Source of the DNA: Sagittula salina | Lineage (GTDB): Bacteria > Pseudomonadota > Alphaproteobacteria > Rhodobacterales > Rhodobacteraceae | Direction of reading: 5' to 3' | Assembly: GCF_017813235.1 (NCBI RefSeq) | Contig: NZ_JAGISH010000003.1 | Location: 295,571 to 359,570 of the forward strand | Length of the DNA stretch: 64,000 bases | In this document: piece by piece, positions 34,335 through 42,863 of the stretch | Position numbering within the stretch: position 1 is the stretch's first letter | Layout of the letters: every line of letters begins with the position of its first letter | Notes under the pieces: model-generated | What the model was told of the DNA's origin: nothing | Seen by the model: only the letters and a program-made list of their open reading frames with translations | Databases searched by the model: none | Translations under genes and position numbers: made by a program

Positions 34335-35486
34335 TCAGGCCGCTTCGAGTTCGGCGACGGTTTCCTCGAAGGCCCACTTGAGCCAGAGGGTCAGTGCCTC
34401 GACATCCGCGGCCTCGACGGTGGCACCGCACCAGACACGCAGACCCGCCGGAGCATCGCGGTAGGCACCGATGTCATAGGCGACGTTCGCCGTCTCCAGC
34501 TTCTTCGCCACGGACTTGGCAAAACCCGCGCCGTCGGTGATCCGGTCGTCGGTGAACTTCAAGCAGACGGAGGTGTTTGACCGCGTCGCCGGGTCCACGG
34601 CGAGGTTCTCGATCCAGTCGTGCCGGTCGCAGAAGTCCCACAGCACCTTGGCGTTGGTGGTGGCGCGCTCGATCAGCTTCGGCAAGCCGCCGACCTTGCG
34701 GGCCCAGTCCAGCGCCACGCGGTAGTCCTCGACCGCCAGCATCGACGGCGTGTTGATCGTCTCGCCCTTGAAGATGCCGTCGATCAGCTTGCCGCCCTTG
34801 GTCAGGCGGAAGATCTTCGGCATCGGCCATGCGGGGGAGTAGCTTTCAAGCCGCTCGACAGCGCGGGGGCTCAGGATCAGCATCCCGTGCGCTGCTTCGC
34901 CGCCCATCACCTTCTGCCAGGAGAAGGTCGTCACGTCGAGCTTTTCCCAAGGCAGGTCCATGGCGAAGGCGGCAGAGGTCGCGTCGCAGATCGTCAGGCC
35001 CGCGCGATCAGCGGGGATCGCATCGCCGTTCGGCAGGCGCACGCCGGAGGTGGTGCCGTTCCAGGTGAAGACCACGTCGGTATCAAAGTCGATCTCGGCA
35101 AAGTCCACGATCTCGCCATAGCCGGCGGTCTTGACCGCCGCGTCGATCTTCAGCTGCTTGACCACATCGGTCACCCAGCCGGAGCCGAAGCTTTCCCAGG
35201 CCACCATGGTCGCCTTGCGGGCGCCCAGCAGCGACCACATGGCCATTTCCATGGCGCCGGTGTCGGAGGCGGGCACGATGCCGATCCTGTAATCGGCGGG
35301 TATATCGAGGATCTCGCGGGTTTCCTCGATCGCGGCCTTCAGCTTTTCCTTGCCGATGGCAGCGCGGTGCGAGCGGCCGAGGGCGGCATCGCTGAGCTTG
35401 TCGAGGGAGAAATCGGGGATTTTGGCGCAGGGGCCGGACGAAAAACGCGGATTCGCCGGGCGCGCGGTGGGTGCATTGCTAGCCAT
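34335..35486 (-). CDS. serC: Phosphoserine aminotransferase
   Basis: Converts 3-phosphohydroxypyruvate and glutamate to phosphoserine. 383 residues of the alphaproteobacterial/archaeal class V type. It starts [20 protein letters not shown], has [18 protein letters not shown], and the PLP lysine is in [24 protein letters not shown] at 35486 with GGAAGG about 10 bases upstream. A structured leader lies directly before it, and serA follows: a serine-synthesis operon. Confidence 0.95.
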   Translation of the reverse strand: MASNAPTARPANPRFSSGPCAKIPDFSLDKLSDAALGRSHRAAIGKEKLKAAIEETREILDIPADYRIGIVPASDTGAMEMAMWSLLGARKATMVAWESFGSGWVTDVVKQLKIDAAVKTAGYGEIVDFAEIDFDTDVVFTWNGTTSGVRLPNGDAIPADRAGLTICDATSAAFAMDLPWEKLDVTTFSWQKVMGGEAAHGMLILSPRAVERLESYSPAWPMPKIFRLTKGGKLIDGIFKGETINTPSMLAVEDYRVALDWARKVGGLPKLIERATTNAKVLWDFCDRHDWIENLAVDPATRSNTSVCLKFTDDRITDGAGFAKSVAKKLETANVAYDIGAYRDAPAGLRVWCGATVEAADVEALTLWLKWAFEETVAELEAA

Positions 35487-35506
35487 GATAGCCTAACCTT
35501 CCAGAT

Positions 35507-35547
35507 AGATGCCTCTCGTTGGGGAGAGGTGTCCCACCGCCGCATCT
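35507..35547 (-). ncRNA. Structured serC leader (serC RNA motif candidate)
   Basis: On the minus strand, CCTCTC and GAGAGG form a hairpin with a short CCCCAAC-type loop, enclosed by AGATGC and GCATCT; it ends 20 bases before the serC start. A conserved cis-regulatory RNA called the serC motif is known before serC in alphaproteobacteria, and the position fits. The outer arm also overlaps a possible -10 box (TAGATG, 17 bases after TTGCTG), so only the inner hairpin may be transcribed. Ligand or mechanism unknown. Confidence 0.5.
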
Positions 35548-35759
35548 AGATGAATCGCGTTCGCGCAGCAAGCCGCATTTCCACTCTGGAAGGTCGCATC
35601 AGAGCATTGCACGAGGCGCGTGGAGCGGATCGGAAACTTCGCGCCTGCGGCGGGCACAGTGGGGCTCTGCCCAGCCCTTCGGGCTCCCCGAAAAATTTGC
35701 ACCAAGGTGAAACAAAGAACGTCCCAACAAGCGGCGGGAAGCCCCCTTCTTCCTGGGCG

Positions 35760-35800
35760 AAATACTCCGGAGGGGGTTCGGGGGAGGCAGAGCCTCCCCC
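35760..35800 (-). repeat. GGAGTATTT element with GC-rich hairpin
   Basis: On the minus strand the perfect 9-bp hairpin GGGGGAGGC/GCCTCCCCC (loop TCT) is followed 11 bases later by GGAGTATTT. It begins about 45 bases after the TetR stop. The motif matches the copies at 6455-6518 and 43902. Confidence 0.6.
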
Positions 35801-35845
35801 GGTCGGCCGCCCGCACACCGGCGCGGGCGAAACCCGCAGGACCGT

Positions 35846-36415
35846 TCAGAGCCGCTCCAGTCCGCCCTCCGCGAAATCCGCCGCGAGTTCGGCGAACTCG
35901 GCCCGCGACAGGCCCTTTCCCGGGCGGTGCCACTGGTAGACCCAGTTTATGATGCCGAACACCGTCATGGTGGCCGCGCGCAACCGGTCCCCGCTCAGGT
36001 CGGGGCGCTGCATTTGCAGGGCGCCGGACATCAGCCGCACCAGCGTGCGCTGGTGGGCCAGCACGGGCTGCTGCAACTCCGGCGGCAGCATGTGCAAGGA
36101 TTCAAGCTGCAGTTTGTGTTCCGCGTCGGCGTGCTCGAATGCCGCGAGCAGCGCGCCCATCAGCGCGCGCAGCCCGTTTGGCGCGGCCTCCTCCGCGCGG
36201 GCCGTCACGTGGTCGTAATGCGTGCTCAGGATGTCCGACAGCAGCGCCTCCTTGCTGTCGTAATAGTGGTAGATCAGCGCCTTGGAGACGCCGCAGGCCT
36301 TCGCCGCCCCGGCCATGGACGCGCGGTCAAACCCGTTTTGCGCAAAATACTGCGCCGCGCCCCGGCGCAGGGCACAGCGTTTTTCCTCATGGTCATGGGC
36401 CAAGCCGCGCGGCAT
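35846..36415 (-). CDS. TetR-family regulator, probable PaaR
   Basis: 189 residues from the ATG at 36415, chosen because AAGGA lies 6-7 bases upstream; an in-frame ATG at 36448 has no such site and overlaps the repeats. The HTH is AAQYFAQNGFDRASMAGAAKACGVSKALIYHYYDSKEALL. The C-terminal ligand domain is helical (QLESLHMLPPELQQPVLAHQRTLVRLM). It is encoded 70 bp after paaK on the same strand, and TetR-type PaaR repressors that sense phenylacetyl-CoA sit in this place in other proteobacteria, so that role is inferred from context. Confidence 0.85.
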   Translation of the reverse strand: MPRGLAHDHEEKRCALRRGAAQYFAQNGFDRASMAGAAKACGVSKALIYHYYDSKEALLSDILSTHYDHVTARAEEAAPNGLRALMGALLAAFEHADAEHKLQLESLHMLPPELQQPVLAHQRTLVRLMSGALQMQRPDLSGDRLRAATMTVFGIINWVYQWHRPGKGLSRAEFAELAADFAEGGLERL

Positions 36416-36427
36416 CGGACATCCTTT

Positions 36428-36471
36428 CTTGCGACCGCTCCGTTTCAAGAACGCGTCTTGCTACCGCTCCG
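36428..36471. promoter_or_regulatory. Direct repeats upstream of the TetR gene
   Basis: CTTGCGACCGCTCCG (36428-36442) and CTTGCTACCGCTCCG (36457-36471) differ at one base and are 29 bases apart. A reverse half-site GCGGT follows at about 36482. They may be TetR binding sites between paaK and the regulator gene. Confidence 0.4.
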
Positions 36472-36485
36472 CCACCTGAGCGCGG

Positions 36486-37790
36486 TCAAACCTTTGGACG
36501 GCTGTCGACAATGCGCACCGCCTTGCCCTGGCTGCGGGCCACGCCGCCCGGTTCGGCGAGGTCCACCTTTACCGTCACGCCGACCACCTGCTTGATCTTC
36601 GCTGCCAACTCCCGGCACGCCTCCGCTCCCTGTCCGGAGGCATGGGGGAAGCACTCGACCTTCACCCGCATCTCGTCGCGGTGTTCCACCCGGCTCAGCT
36701 CAAGCTGGAAGTGCGGCGCCAGCGCCTTCACCGTCATCAGCTGTTCCTCGATCTGCGTGGGAAAGACGTTCACGCCGCGAAGGATGATCATGTCGTCCGA
36801 GCGGCCCGTGACCTTTTCCATCCGCCGCATGGTCCGCGCAGTGCCGGGCATCAGGCGCGTCAGATCGCGGGTGCGGTAGCGGACGATGGGAAAGGCCTCT
36901 TTGGTCAGCGAGGTGAACACCAGCTCGCCCAGCTCGCCATCGGGCAGGACTTCGCCGGTCTCCGGGTCGATGATCTCCGGGTAGAAGTGATCCTCCCAGA
37001 TGTGCAGACCGTCCTTCGTCTCCACGCATTCGTTGGCGACGCCCGGCCCCATGACCTCCGACAAGCCGTAGATATCGACCGCGTGCATATCGAAGGCCTC
37101 CTCGATCTCGCGCCGCATGGCGTTGGTCCATGGCTCCGCGCCAAAGATGCCGACCTTCAGCGGAGACTGGCGCGGATCGCGGCCCTGTTCGGCGTATTCG
37201 TCGATGATCGAGAGCGCATAGGAAGGCGTCACGGTGATCCCTGTCGCGCCGAAGTCTTCGATCAGGCGCACCTGCCGCTGTGTCATCCCGCCGGAGATCG
37301 GCACCGTGGTCAGCCCCAGCTTGTCCGCGCCAAGGTGGATGCCGAGACCGCCGGTGAACAGCCCGTAGCCATAGGCATTGTGCAGGATGTCACCGGCACG
37401 CAGGCCGGAGGCCCGGAGCGACCGCGCCACCACCGTCGCCCAGGTATCAAGATCGCGTTCGGTGTAGCCCACCACGGTCGGCTGCCCGGTGGTGCCCGAC
37501 GACGCATGGATGCGCTTCACCCGTTCGCGCGGCACGGCGAACATGCCAAAGGGGTAGTTGTCGCGCAGATCGCCCTTCACGGTGAAGGGGAACTTCGCCA
37601 GATCCTCCAGCGTGGCCAGGTCGTCGGGGTGGACGCCCGCCGCGTCGAAGCTGGTGCGATAGTGCGGCACGTTCTCGTAAGCGTGGCGCAGCGACCACTT
37701 CATGCGCTCCAGTTGCAGCGCCGCCAGTTCATCGCGCGAGGCGGTCTCGATCGGCTCGAGATCGCCGGGCTTCGGGGAAAGGTCTTCCAT
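36486..37790 (-). CDS. paaK: Phenylacetate-CoA ligase
   Basis: Activates phenylacetate to phenylacetyl-CoA with ATP, the entry step of the aerobic phenylacetate pathway. 434 residues, normal length. RMKWSLRHAYENVPHYRTSFDAAG and VKGDLRDNYPFGMFAVPRERVKRIHASSGTTGQPTVVGYT (P-loop) are diagnostic, with GAEPWTNAMRREIEEAF, DIYGLSEVMGPGVA and the C-terminal domain MIILRGVNVFPTQIEEQL. It is followed by the TetR gene and preceded by the thiolase and paaI on the same strand. Confidence 0.96.
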   Translation of the reverse strand: MEDLSPKPGDLEPIETASRDELAALQLERMKWSLRHAYENVPHYRTSFDAAGVHPDDLATLEDLAKFPFTVKGDLRDNYPFGMFAVPRERVKRIHASSGTTGQPTVVGYTERDLDTWATVVARSLRASGLRAGDILHNAYGYGLFTGGLGIHLGADKLGLTTVPISGGMTQRQVRLIEDFGATGITVTPSYALSIIDEYAEQGRDPRQSPLKVGIFGAEPWTNAMRREIEEAFDMHAVDIYGLSEVMGPGVANECVETKDGLHIWEDHFYPEIIDPETGEVLPDGELGELVFTSLTKEAFPIVRYRTRDLTRLMPGTARTMRRMEKVTGRSDDMIILRGVNVFPTQIEEQLMTVKALAPHFQLELSRVEHRDEMRVKVECFPHASGQGAEACRELAAKIKQVVGVTVKVDLAEPGGVARSQGKAVRIVDSRPKV

Positions 37791-37823
37791 CGCGTCTCCT
37801 CCCTCAGGGACCGTATCTGTGCG

Positions 37824-39011
37824 TCAGAGCGCCTCGAGCGCCAGCGCGATCCCCTGGCCCACGCCGATGCACATGGTGCAGAGCGCGTGGCGCTCCGCCC
37901 GGTCCTGCAGCGACTGCGCCGCCGTCAGCGCCAGCCGTGCGCCGGACATGCCCAGCGGGTGCCCCAGCGCGATGGCCCCACCATGCGGGTTCACGTGCGG
38001 CGCGTCGTCGGGCAGGCCGAGGTGCCGCGTCACCGCCAGCGCCTGCGCCGCGAAGGCCTCGTTCAGCTCGATCACGTCGAAGGCGTTGATGGACATGTTC
38101 AGGAAGCCCATCAGCTTCTCTGTCGCGGGCGCGGGACCAAAGCCCATTATGCGCGGCGCGACGCCCGCCGTGGCGGCGCCAAGGATGCGGGCGACCGGCT
38201 TCAGCCCATGCTTTTCCGCCGCTTCGGGAGAGGCGACGATCAGCGCGCAGGCGCCGTCATTGACCCCCGATGCATTGCCCGCCGTGACCGATCCGCCCTG
38301 CCGGAAGGGCGTCTTCAGCGCGGCAAGCTTTTCCATCGAGGTCTGGCGCGGGTGTTCATCGGTGTCGACCACGACGGCATCGCCCCGGCGCTGCGGGATG
38401 GTGACGGGGGTGATTTCCGTCGCCATGCGCCCCGACGCGATGGCGGCGGCGGCGCGCTCCTGCGAGCGGTAGGCAAATGCGTCCTGGTCTTCGCGGCTGA
38501 CGTTGAAATCCTCGGCCACGTTCTCGGCGGTCTCGGGCATCGACTCCGTACCGAATTTCGCCTGCATCCCAGGATTGACGAAGCGCCAGCCGATGGTGGT
38601 GTCATGGACCGCGTTTTCGCGGGTGAAGGCAGCGCCGGCCTTTGGCATGACAAACGGCGCCCGGGACATGCTCTCGACACCGCCCGCGACGATGATCTCC
38701 GCCTCGCCGCACTTGATCTGCCGCGCCGCCATGGCCACGGCATCCAGCCCGGAACCGCACAGGCGGTTGATCGTGGTGCCCGGCACCTGCGTGCCCAGAC
38801 CCGCCAGCAGGGCGGACATGCGGGCGACGTTGCGGTTGTCCTCGCCCGCCTGATTGGCGCAGCCCGCGATGACTTCGTCCACCGGCAGGCCCTCCGGCAC
38901 GATGGCGCGGATCACATGCGCCAGCAGATCGTCCGGGCGGACCGATGACAATGCGCCGCCGTAGCGGCCGATTGGGGTGCGGGTGCCCTGGCAAAGCCAC
39001 GCTTCACGCAT
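37824..39011 (-). CDS. paaJ: 3-oxoadipyl-CoA / 3-oxo-5,6-dehydrosuberyl-CoA thiolase
   Basis: Thiolase that releases acetyl-CoA twice in phenylacetate breakdown. 395 residues from the ATG at 39011 (MREAWLCQGTRTPIGRYGGALSSVRPDDLLAHVI). Catalytic Cys in NRLCGSGLDAV, the EAFAAQAL motif with GHPLGMSGAR (His), and the second Cys in CTMCIGVGQG. The RTPIGRYGG start is typical of PcaF/PaaJ. The same enzyme can be called pcaF; the paa neighbours favour paaJ. It overlaps the paaI stop by 8 bases. Confidence 0.92.
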   Translation of the reverse strand: MREAWLCQGTRTPIGRYGGALSSVRPDDLLAHVIRAIVPEGLPVDEVIAGCANQAGEDNRNVARMSALLAGLGTQVPGTTINRLCGSGLDAVAMAARQIKCGEAEIIVAGGVESMSRAPFVMPKAGAAFTRENAVHDTTIGWRFVNPGMQAKFGTESMPETAENVAEDFNVSREDQDAFAYRSQERAAAAIASGRMATEITPVTIPQRRGDAVVVDTDEHPRQTSMEKLAALKTPFRQGGSVTAGNASGVNDGACALIVASPEAAEKHGLKPVARILGAATAGVAPRIMGFGPAPATEKLMGFLNMSINAFDVIELNEAFAAQALAVTRHLGLPDDAPHVNPHGGAIALGHPLGMSGARLALTAAQSLQDRAERHALCTMCIGVGQGIALALEAL

Positions 39012-39459
39012 TCGAATTCTCCGTTGGATCGGCGGCCTCGTCAAAAAGGCTGCCCTTGATGGTGCGCGAAAGCCCGCGCATGAGGGCGATCTTGCGCCCG
39101 TCCTGCCCCGTCACGGTGACGTCGTAGACGCCGGAGCGCCCGGGACGTGCCTGTTCCTGTGCGGTAGCGGTCAGGCGTTCGCCGGGCTGGCCGGGCATCA
39201 GAAAGGTGATCTGGTTTTCCTGCGCCACCGTCACCTGATTGTAGCTGTTGCAGGCAAAGGCAAAGGCGCTGTCGGCGAGGGTAAAGATGAAACCGCCGTG
39301 GCAGATGCGATGCCCGTTCAGGTGATGCGGCTGAACCGCCATCGACAACACCGCGCGCCCCGGACCGATCTCGTCGAGGCTGATCCCGAGGGTCTGACTG
39401 GCAATGTCGCCCGCCCACATGGCTGCGGCGGACCGCTCGGCGCGTTCCTGTGGTGTCAT
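39004..39459 (-). CDS. paaI: Phenylacetyl-CoA pathway thioesterase PaaI
   Basis: Hotdog-fold thioesterase that hydrolyses stalled ring-hydroxylated phenylacetyl-CoA and frees CoA. 151 residues. The hotdog signature is HHLNGHRICHGGFIFTLADSAFAFACNSYN, with the catalytic Asp in TLADSAF and the His-Gly-Gly before it. LTATAQEQARPGRSGVYDVTV is the following strand pair. It is the first gene of the minus-strand paa run and is divergent from paaZ. Confidence 0.94.
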   Translation of the reverse strand: MTPQERAERSAAAMWAGDIASQTLGISLDEIGPGRAVLSMAVQPHHLNGHRICHGGFIFTLADSAFAFACNSYNQVTVAQENQITFLMPGQPGERLTATAQEQARPGRSGVYDVTVTGQDGRKIALMRGLSRTIKGSLFDEAADPTENSNA

Positions 39460-39589
39460 CGAAACTGTCCTCCCTGGGCGTGACGATGCACAAAGCCGAC
39501 CACACGGTCAAGTATGTTGCCACGGCCCGCCAATTGGGGCAGCCTGAGCCGAAGCCGGGGCCCCGCCCCGACCGATGGGAGGAACGTCG

Positions 39590-41596
39590 ATGGCTATTCT
39601 GGAACCGGCAAGCTACGTCGCAGGCGATTGGATCGCGCCGGGGGCGGCGGCACGCGATGTCTTTGGCCCGGTGGACGGTGCACGCATCGCCCGCGTCGGC
39701 GGCGCGCCCGACACGGGGCGGATGCTGTCCCACGCCATCGACCGCGGCGGCCCCGCCCTGCGGGCCATGACCTTCCACGACCGCGCCAGGATGCTGAAGG
39801 CGCTGGCGGGCTACATCGACAGCCGCAAGGAAGAGCTCTACGCACTCAATCCGCTGACCGGGGCCACCCGGCGCGACGGCTCGGTGGACATCGAGGGCGG
39901 CATCATCACCATGACCGTCATCGCTGGCAAGGGGCGGCGCGAGATGCCCGACGGGCACGTCTACCTCGATGGCGCGGTCGAGCGGATCTCCCGCTCCGGC
40001 AGTTTCCTCGCCCAGCACATCGCGGTGCCGCGCCGGGGCGTCGCGGTGCATATCAACGCCTTCAACTTCCCGGTCTGGGGTATGCTGGAGAAGCTGGCGC
40101 CGACGCTTCTGGCGGGAATGCCCGCCATCGTCAAACCCGCGACCCAGACGTGTTTCCTGACGGAGGCGTGCTTTCGCATGATCGTCGAGTCGGAGTTGCT
40201 GCCGGAGGGCGCGGTGCAGCTGATCTGCGGCCCCACGGGGGACCTTCTGGACCGGTTGGGGCCGCAGGACGTGGTCAGTTTCACCGGCTCCGCCGACACC
40301 GCCCTGACGCTGCGCGGCAATCGCACCCTTCTGGCACAGTCGGTCCGCTTCATGGCCGAAGCCGACAGCCTGAACGCCACCATACTTGGCCCGGACGTGA
40401 CGCCCGGCAGCACGGAATTCGACCATTTCGTGAAACAGGTGGTGACGGAGATGACCGTGAAGGCGGGGCAGAAATGTACCGCGATCCGCCGCATCCTAGT
40501 TCCCGACACGCAACTTGACGCGGTGACGGATGCCGTGGCCGACCGCCTGCGAGACCTGACCATCGGCGACCCCTCGGGCGACGCGCGCATGGGGGCGCTG
40601 GCCTCCGCAGAGCAGCGCGCCGACGTGCTGGGGAAGGCCGCCCGCATCGGCTGCGAGGCGGTCAACGTGCTGGACGGGCTGACCGCGCCCGACGGCCCCG
40701 GCTTCGTCGCGCCGATGCTGTTCCGCTGCGACGACCCGTCGGGCGACGCCGTGCACGACACCGAAGCCTTCGGCCCGGTTGCCACAGTCATGCCCTATGC
40801 AAACGTGACGCAGGCAGCTGCTCTCGCCAACCGGGGCAGGGGATCGCTGGTGGCCTCTCTCGTGACGGCCGATCCCGACATAGCCCGCGCCATAACGCTT
40901 GAAACCGCCGCGTGGCACGGGCGGCTCCACATCACCGATGCCACCTGCGTGAAAGAGGCCACCGGCCACGGCGCCCCCCTGCCCCACCTCGTGCATGGCG
41001 GACCCGGCCGCGCTGGCGGCGGCGAGGAACTGGGCGGCGTGCGCGGCGTCCTGCACTACATGCAGCGCACCGCCGTGCAGGGATCGCCGGATACGCTGAC
41101 CGCCATCACCGGCCAGTGGATGCCCGGCGCCGGGCAGGTGAAGGGTTCGGCGCACCCCTTCCAGCGCACCTTTGACGAGATCGCCATCGGTGGGACGATC
41201 CTGACCGAAGGCCGCGAGGTGACGCTGGAGGATATCGAGCATTTCGCCAATTTCACCGGCGACACCTTCTACGCCCACATGGACGACGCGGCGGCAAAGG
41301 CGAACCCCTTCTTCCCCGGCCGCGTGGCGCATGGCTACCTGCTGCTGAGCTTTGCCGCAGGGCTTTTCGTGCAGCCCGATCCCGGCCCGGTGCTGGCCAA
41401 TACCGGGCTGAACGCGCTGTCTTTTCAGAAGCCGGTTTCCCCCGGCGACCGGGTGCATGTCCGGCTGACCGCAAAGCGCAAGACCCGGCGCACCGACAGC
41501 TACGGCGAGGTGGCGTGGAACGTGACACTCTACAATCAGGACAACGATCAGGTGGCGGAATACGAATTGCTGACCATGGTCTCCTACACGCGCTGA
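39590..41596 (+). CDS. paaZ: Oxepin-CoA hydrolase / semialdehyde dehydrogenase PaaZ
   Basis: Bifunctional ring-opening enzyme: the C-terminal MaoC-type hydratase opens oxepin-CoA and the N-terminal aldehyde dehydrogenase oxidises the product with NADP+. 668 residues from the ATG at 39590 (GGAGGA 6-7 bases upstream favours it over the ATG at 39575). The ALDH half is about 1-520 with NAFNFPVWGMLEKLAPTLLAGMPAIVKPA, MAEADSLN (Glu) and GQKCTAIRRI (Cys). The MaoC half is about 530-668 with FANFTGDTFYAHMD and FPGRVAHGYLLLS. It begins 130 bp from paaI, on the opposite strand. Confidence 0.96.
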   Translation: MAILEPASYVAGDWIAPGAAARDVFGPVDGARIARVGGAPDTGRMLSHAIDRGGPALRAMTFHDRARMLKALAGYIDSRKEELYALNPLTGATRRDGSVDIEGGIITMTVIAGKGRREMPDGHVYLDGAVERISRSGSFLAQHIAVPRRGVAVHINAFNFPVWGMLEKLAPTLLAGMPAIVKPATQTCFLTEACFRMIVESELLPEGAVQLICGPTGDLLDRLGPQDVVSFTGSADTALTLRGNRTLLAQSVRFMAEADSLNATILGPDVTPGSTEFDHFVKQVVTEMTVKAGQKCTAIRRILVPDTQLDAVTDAVADRLRDLTIGDPSGDARMGALASAEQRADVLGKAARIGCEAVNVLDGLTAPDGPGFVAPMLFRCDDPSGDAVHDTEAFGPVATVMPYANVTQAAALANRGRGSLVASLVTADPDIARAITLETAAWHGRLHITDATCVKEATGHGAPLPHLVHGGPGRAGGGEELGGVRGVLHYMQRTAVQGSPDTLTAITGQWMPGAGQVKGSAHPFQRTFDEIAIGGTILTEGREVTLEDIEHFANFTGDTFYAHMDDAAAKANPFFPGRVAHGYLLLSFAAGLFVQPDPGPVLANTGLNALSFQKPVSPGDRVHVRLTAKRKTRRTDSYGEVAWNVTLYNQDNDQVAEYELLTMVSYTR

Positions 41597-41633
41597 GCTT
41601 GTGCACCGAGGCCGCCGCGTCTAATCCCGTAAC

Positions 41634-42434
41634 ATGGACCCGCTACGCCCGCTGATAGAGACCCTGAACGCCGACGGGCGCCCGCGCATCTGGTCGCTGG
41701 TGATCACTGTCTTCGGCGATTGCGTGGTGCCGCGCGGGGGGCGGATCGCCACCGCGCGGCTAAGCCGCCTGCTGGCCCGCGTGGGCGTGGAAACCGGGGC
41801 CGTGCGCACCGCGCTCTCCCGCCTGTCGCAGGACGGCTGGGTCGAAGGGCGGCGCAGCGGCCGCACCAGCAGCTACGCCCTGACCGCGCGCGGATTGCAG
41901 GAATTCGCCCCCGCGACACAGCGCATCTACGCCCCCCCGCGCGAGAGGTCGGTGGGGACGTGGGTCTTTGACAGCCCCGCCGTGGGGGGCCTGAAGGTCG
42001 CAGGCGGCGGGTTGCGCCCGGCCCCCGTCAGCGACGCACCGCAGGGAATGCGCATCACCGGGGCGCTGGCCCCCGAAAGCGCCGCCGCCGTGGCCGAGGG
42101 ACTGGACCCCGCGCACCGGCTGGCGCTGCAGCGCATGGCGGTTGACCTCGTGGCGCAGGAATTGGTGGGGGATACCCCTCTGGATCACGCGGCCGCGCGA
42201 CTGCTTCTGGTGCACCGCTGGCGGCGGCTGATCCTGCGCTGGCCGGAGGTGCCGACGGACCTGATGCCCGCCGATATCGCCCCGCGCGACCTGCACCGGG
42301 CGATGGCCCGTGCCTACGCGCGCCTCACCCCGGGCACCGAGGCATGGCTGGACACCGCCGAGGGCGAGATGCCCGCCATGCCCGCCGCCTCGGAAGATGT
42401 GGCGCGCCGGTTCTCCTTTACGCAAAGCTCTTGA
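41634..42434 (+). CDS. paaX: PaaX-family transcriptional regulator
   Basis: GntR-like repressor of the PaaX family; in E. coli PaaX represses the paa genes and responds to phenylacetyl-CoA. 266 residues. SLVITVFGDCVVPRGGRIATARLSRLLARVGVETGAVRTALSRLSQDGWVEGRRSGRTSSYALT is the winged helix with the typical PaaX wing. The C-terminal half contains RWRRLILRWPEVPTDLMPADI, also typical. It lies 37 bp after paaZ, so it is probably in the same transcript. A TetR regulator is present too, so the cluster has two candidate repressors. Confidence 0.9.
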   Translation: MDPLRPLIETLNADGRPRIWSLVITVFGDCVVPRGGRIATARLSRLLARVGVETGAVRTALSRLSQDGWVEGRRSGRTSSYALTARGLQEFAPATQRIYAPPRERSVGTWVFDSPAVGGLKVAGGGLRPAPVSDAPQGMRITGALAPESAAAVAEGLDPAHRLALQRMAVDLVAQELVGDTPLDHAAARLLLVHRWRRLILRWPEVPTDLMPADIAPRDLHRAMARAYARLTPGTEAWLDTAEGEMPAMPAASEDVARRFSFTQSS

Positions 42435-42464
42435 TTTGCCCCGGAGAAGGCGCAAATCTGAGTC

Positions 42465-42806
42465 ATGAACAGCCTCACCCCCTTTCCCGGTCATGGCCAG
42501 CCGCAGGATGTCGTGGCCTTTCACCGGACAGAGCTGAACGTCATCCTGTCGCTCTATGGCCGCATGGTCGCCGCCGGGGAATGGCGTGACTACGGGATAT
42601 CCAGCCTGCGCGACGTGGCGGTTTTCTCCGTCTTCCGCCGCACCGCCGAGACCCCTTTGTACCGCATAGAAAAACGTCCCAAGCTGCGCGCCCGGCAGGG
42701 CGAATATGCCCTCATCGGCACGGAGGGGCAGGTCCTGAAGCGCGGACACGATCTGAAGGCCGTGCTCCGCCTGCTGGATCGAAAGCTGATCCGCCCCGTC
42801 GACTGA
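42465..42806 (+). CDS. DUF2794 family protein
   Basis: 113 residues. The sequence VVAFHRTELNVILSLYGRMVAAGEWRDYGISSLRDVAVFSVFRRTAETPLYRIEKRPKLRARQGEYALIG matches the alphaproteobacterial DUF2794 family over its length; the function is unknown. It follows paaX by 30 bp but the family is widespread in species without paa genes, so the linkage is probably chance. Confidence 0.88.
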   Translation: MNSLTPFPGHGQPQDVVAFHRTELNVILSLYGRMVAAGEWRDYGISSLRDVAVFSVFRRTAETPLYRIEKRPKLRARQGEYALIGTEGQVLKRGHDLKAVLRLLDRKLIRPVD

Positions 42807-42863
42807 TCCGCGGGACGGTTCACGATTGTCCGTGGAGGACTCGGGCGCGGCTCAGGCTCAGGC

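Larger units (their letters stand above)
35487..35845. other. 359-bp gap upstream of serC
   Basis: No gene. It contains the serC leader (35507-35547), the serC promoter region and a GGAGTATTT element with GC-rich hairpin (35760-35800) that follows the TetR gene on the minus strand. The middle, 35600-35740, shows nothing that I can name. Confidence 0.5.

Noticed and set aside
36416..36448. Longer N-terminus of the TetR regulator
   Set aside because: The upstream ATG at 36448 has no ribosome site and falls within a direct repeat; the ATG at 36415 has AAGGA at the right distance.
36642..38948. 768-codon plus-strand frame opposite paaK and the thiolase
   Set aside because: Reverse complement of two clear catabolic genes; composition is His/Arg/Asp-rich without domain signatures.
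39498..39509. Strong PaaR operator between paaI and paaZ
   Set aside because: GACC-N4-GGTC has only 4-bp arms and does not match the direct repeats before the TetR gene, so it is too weak to list as a feature.
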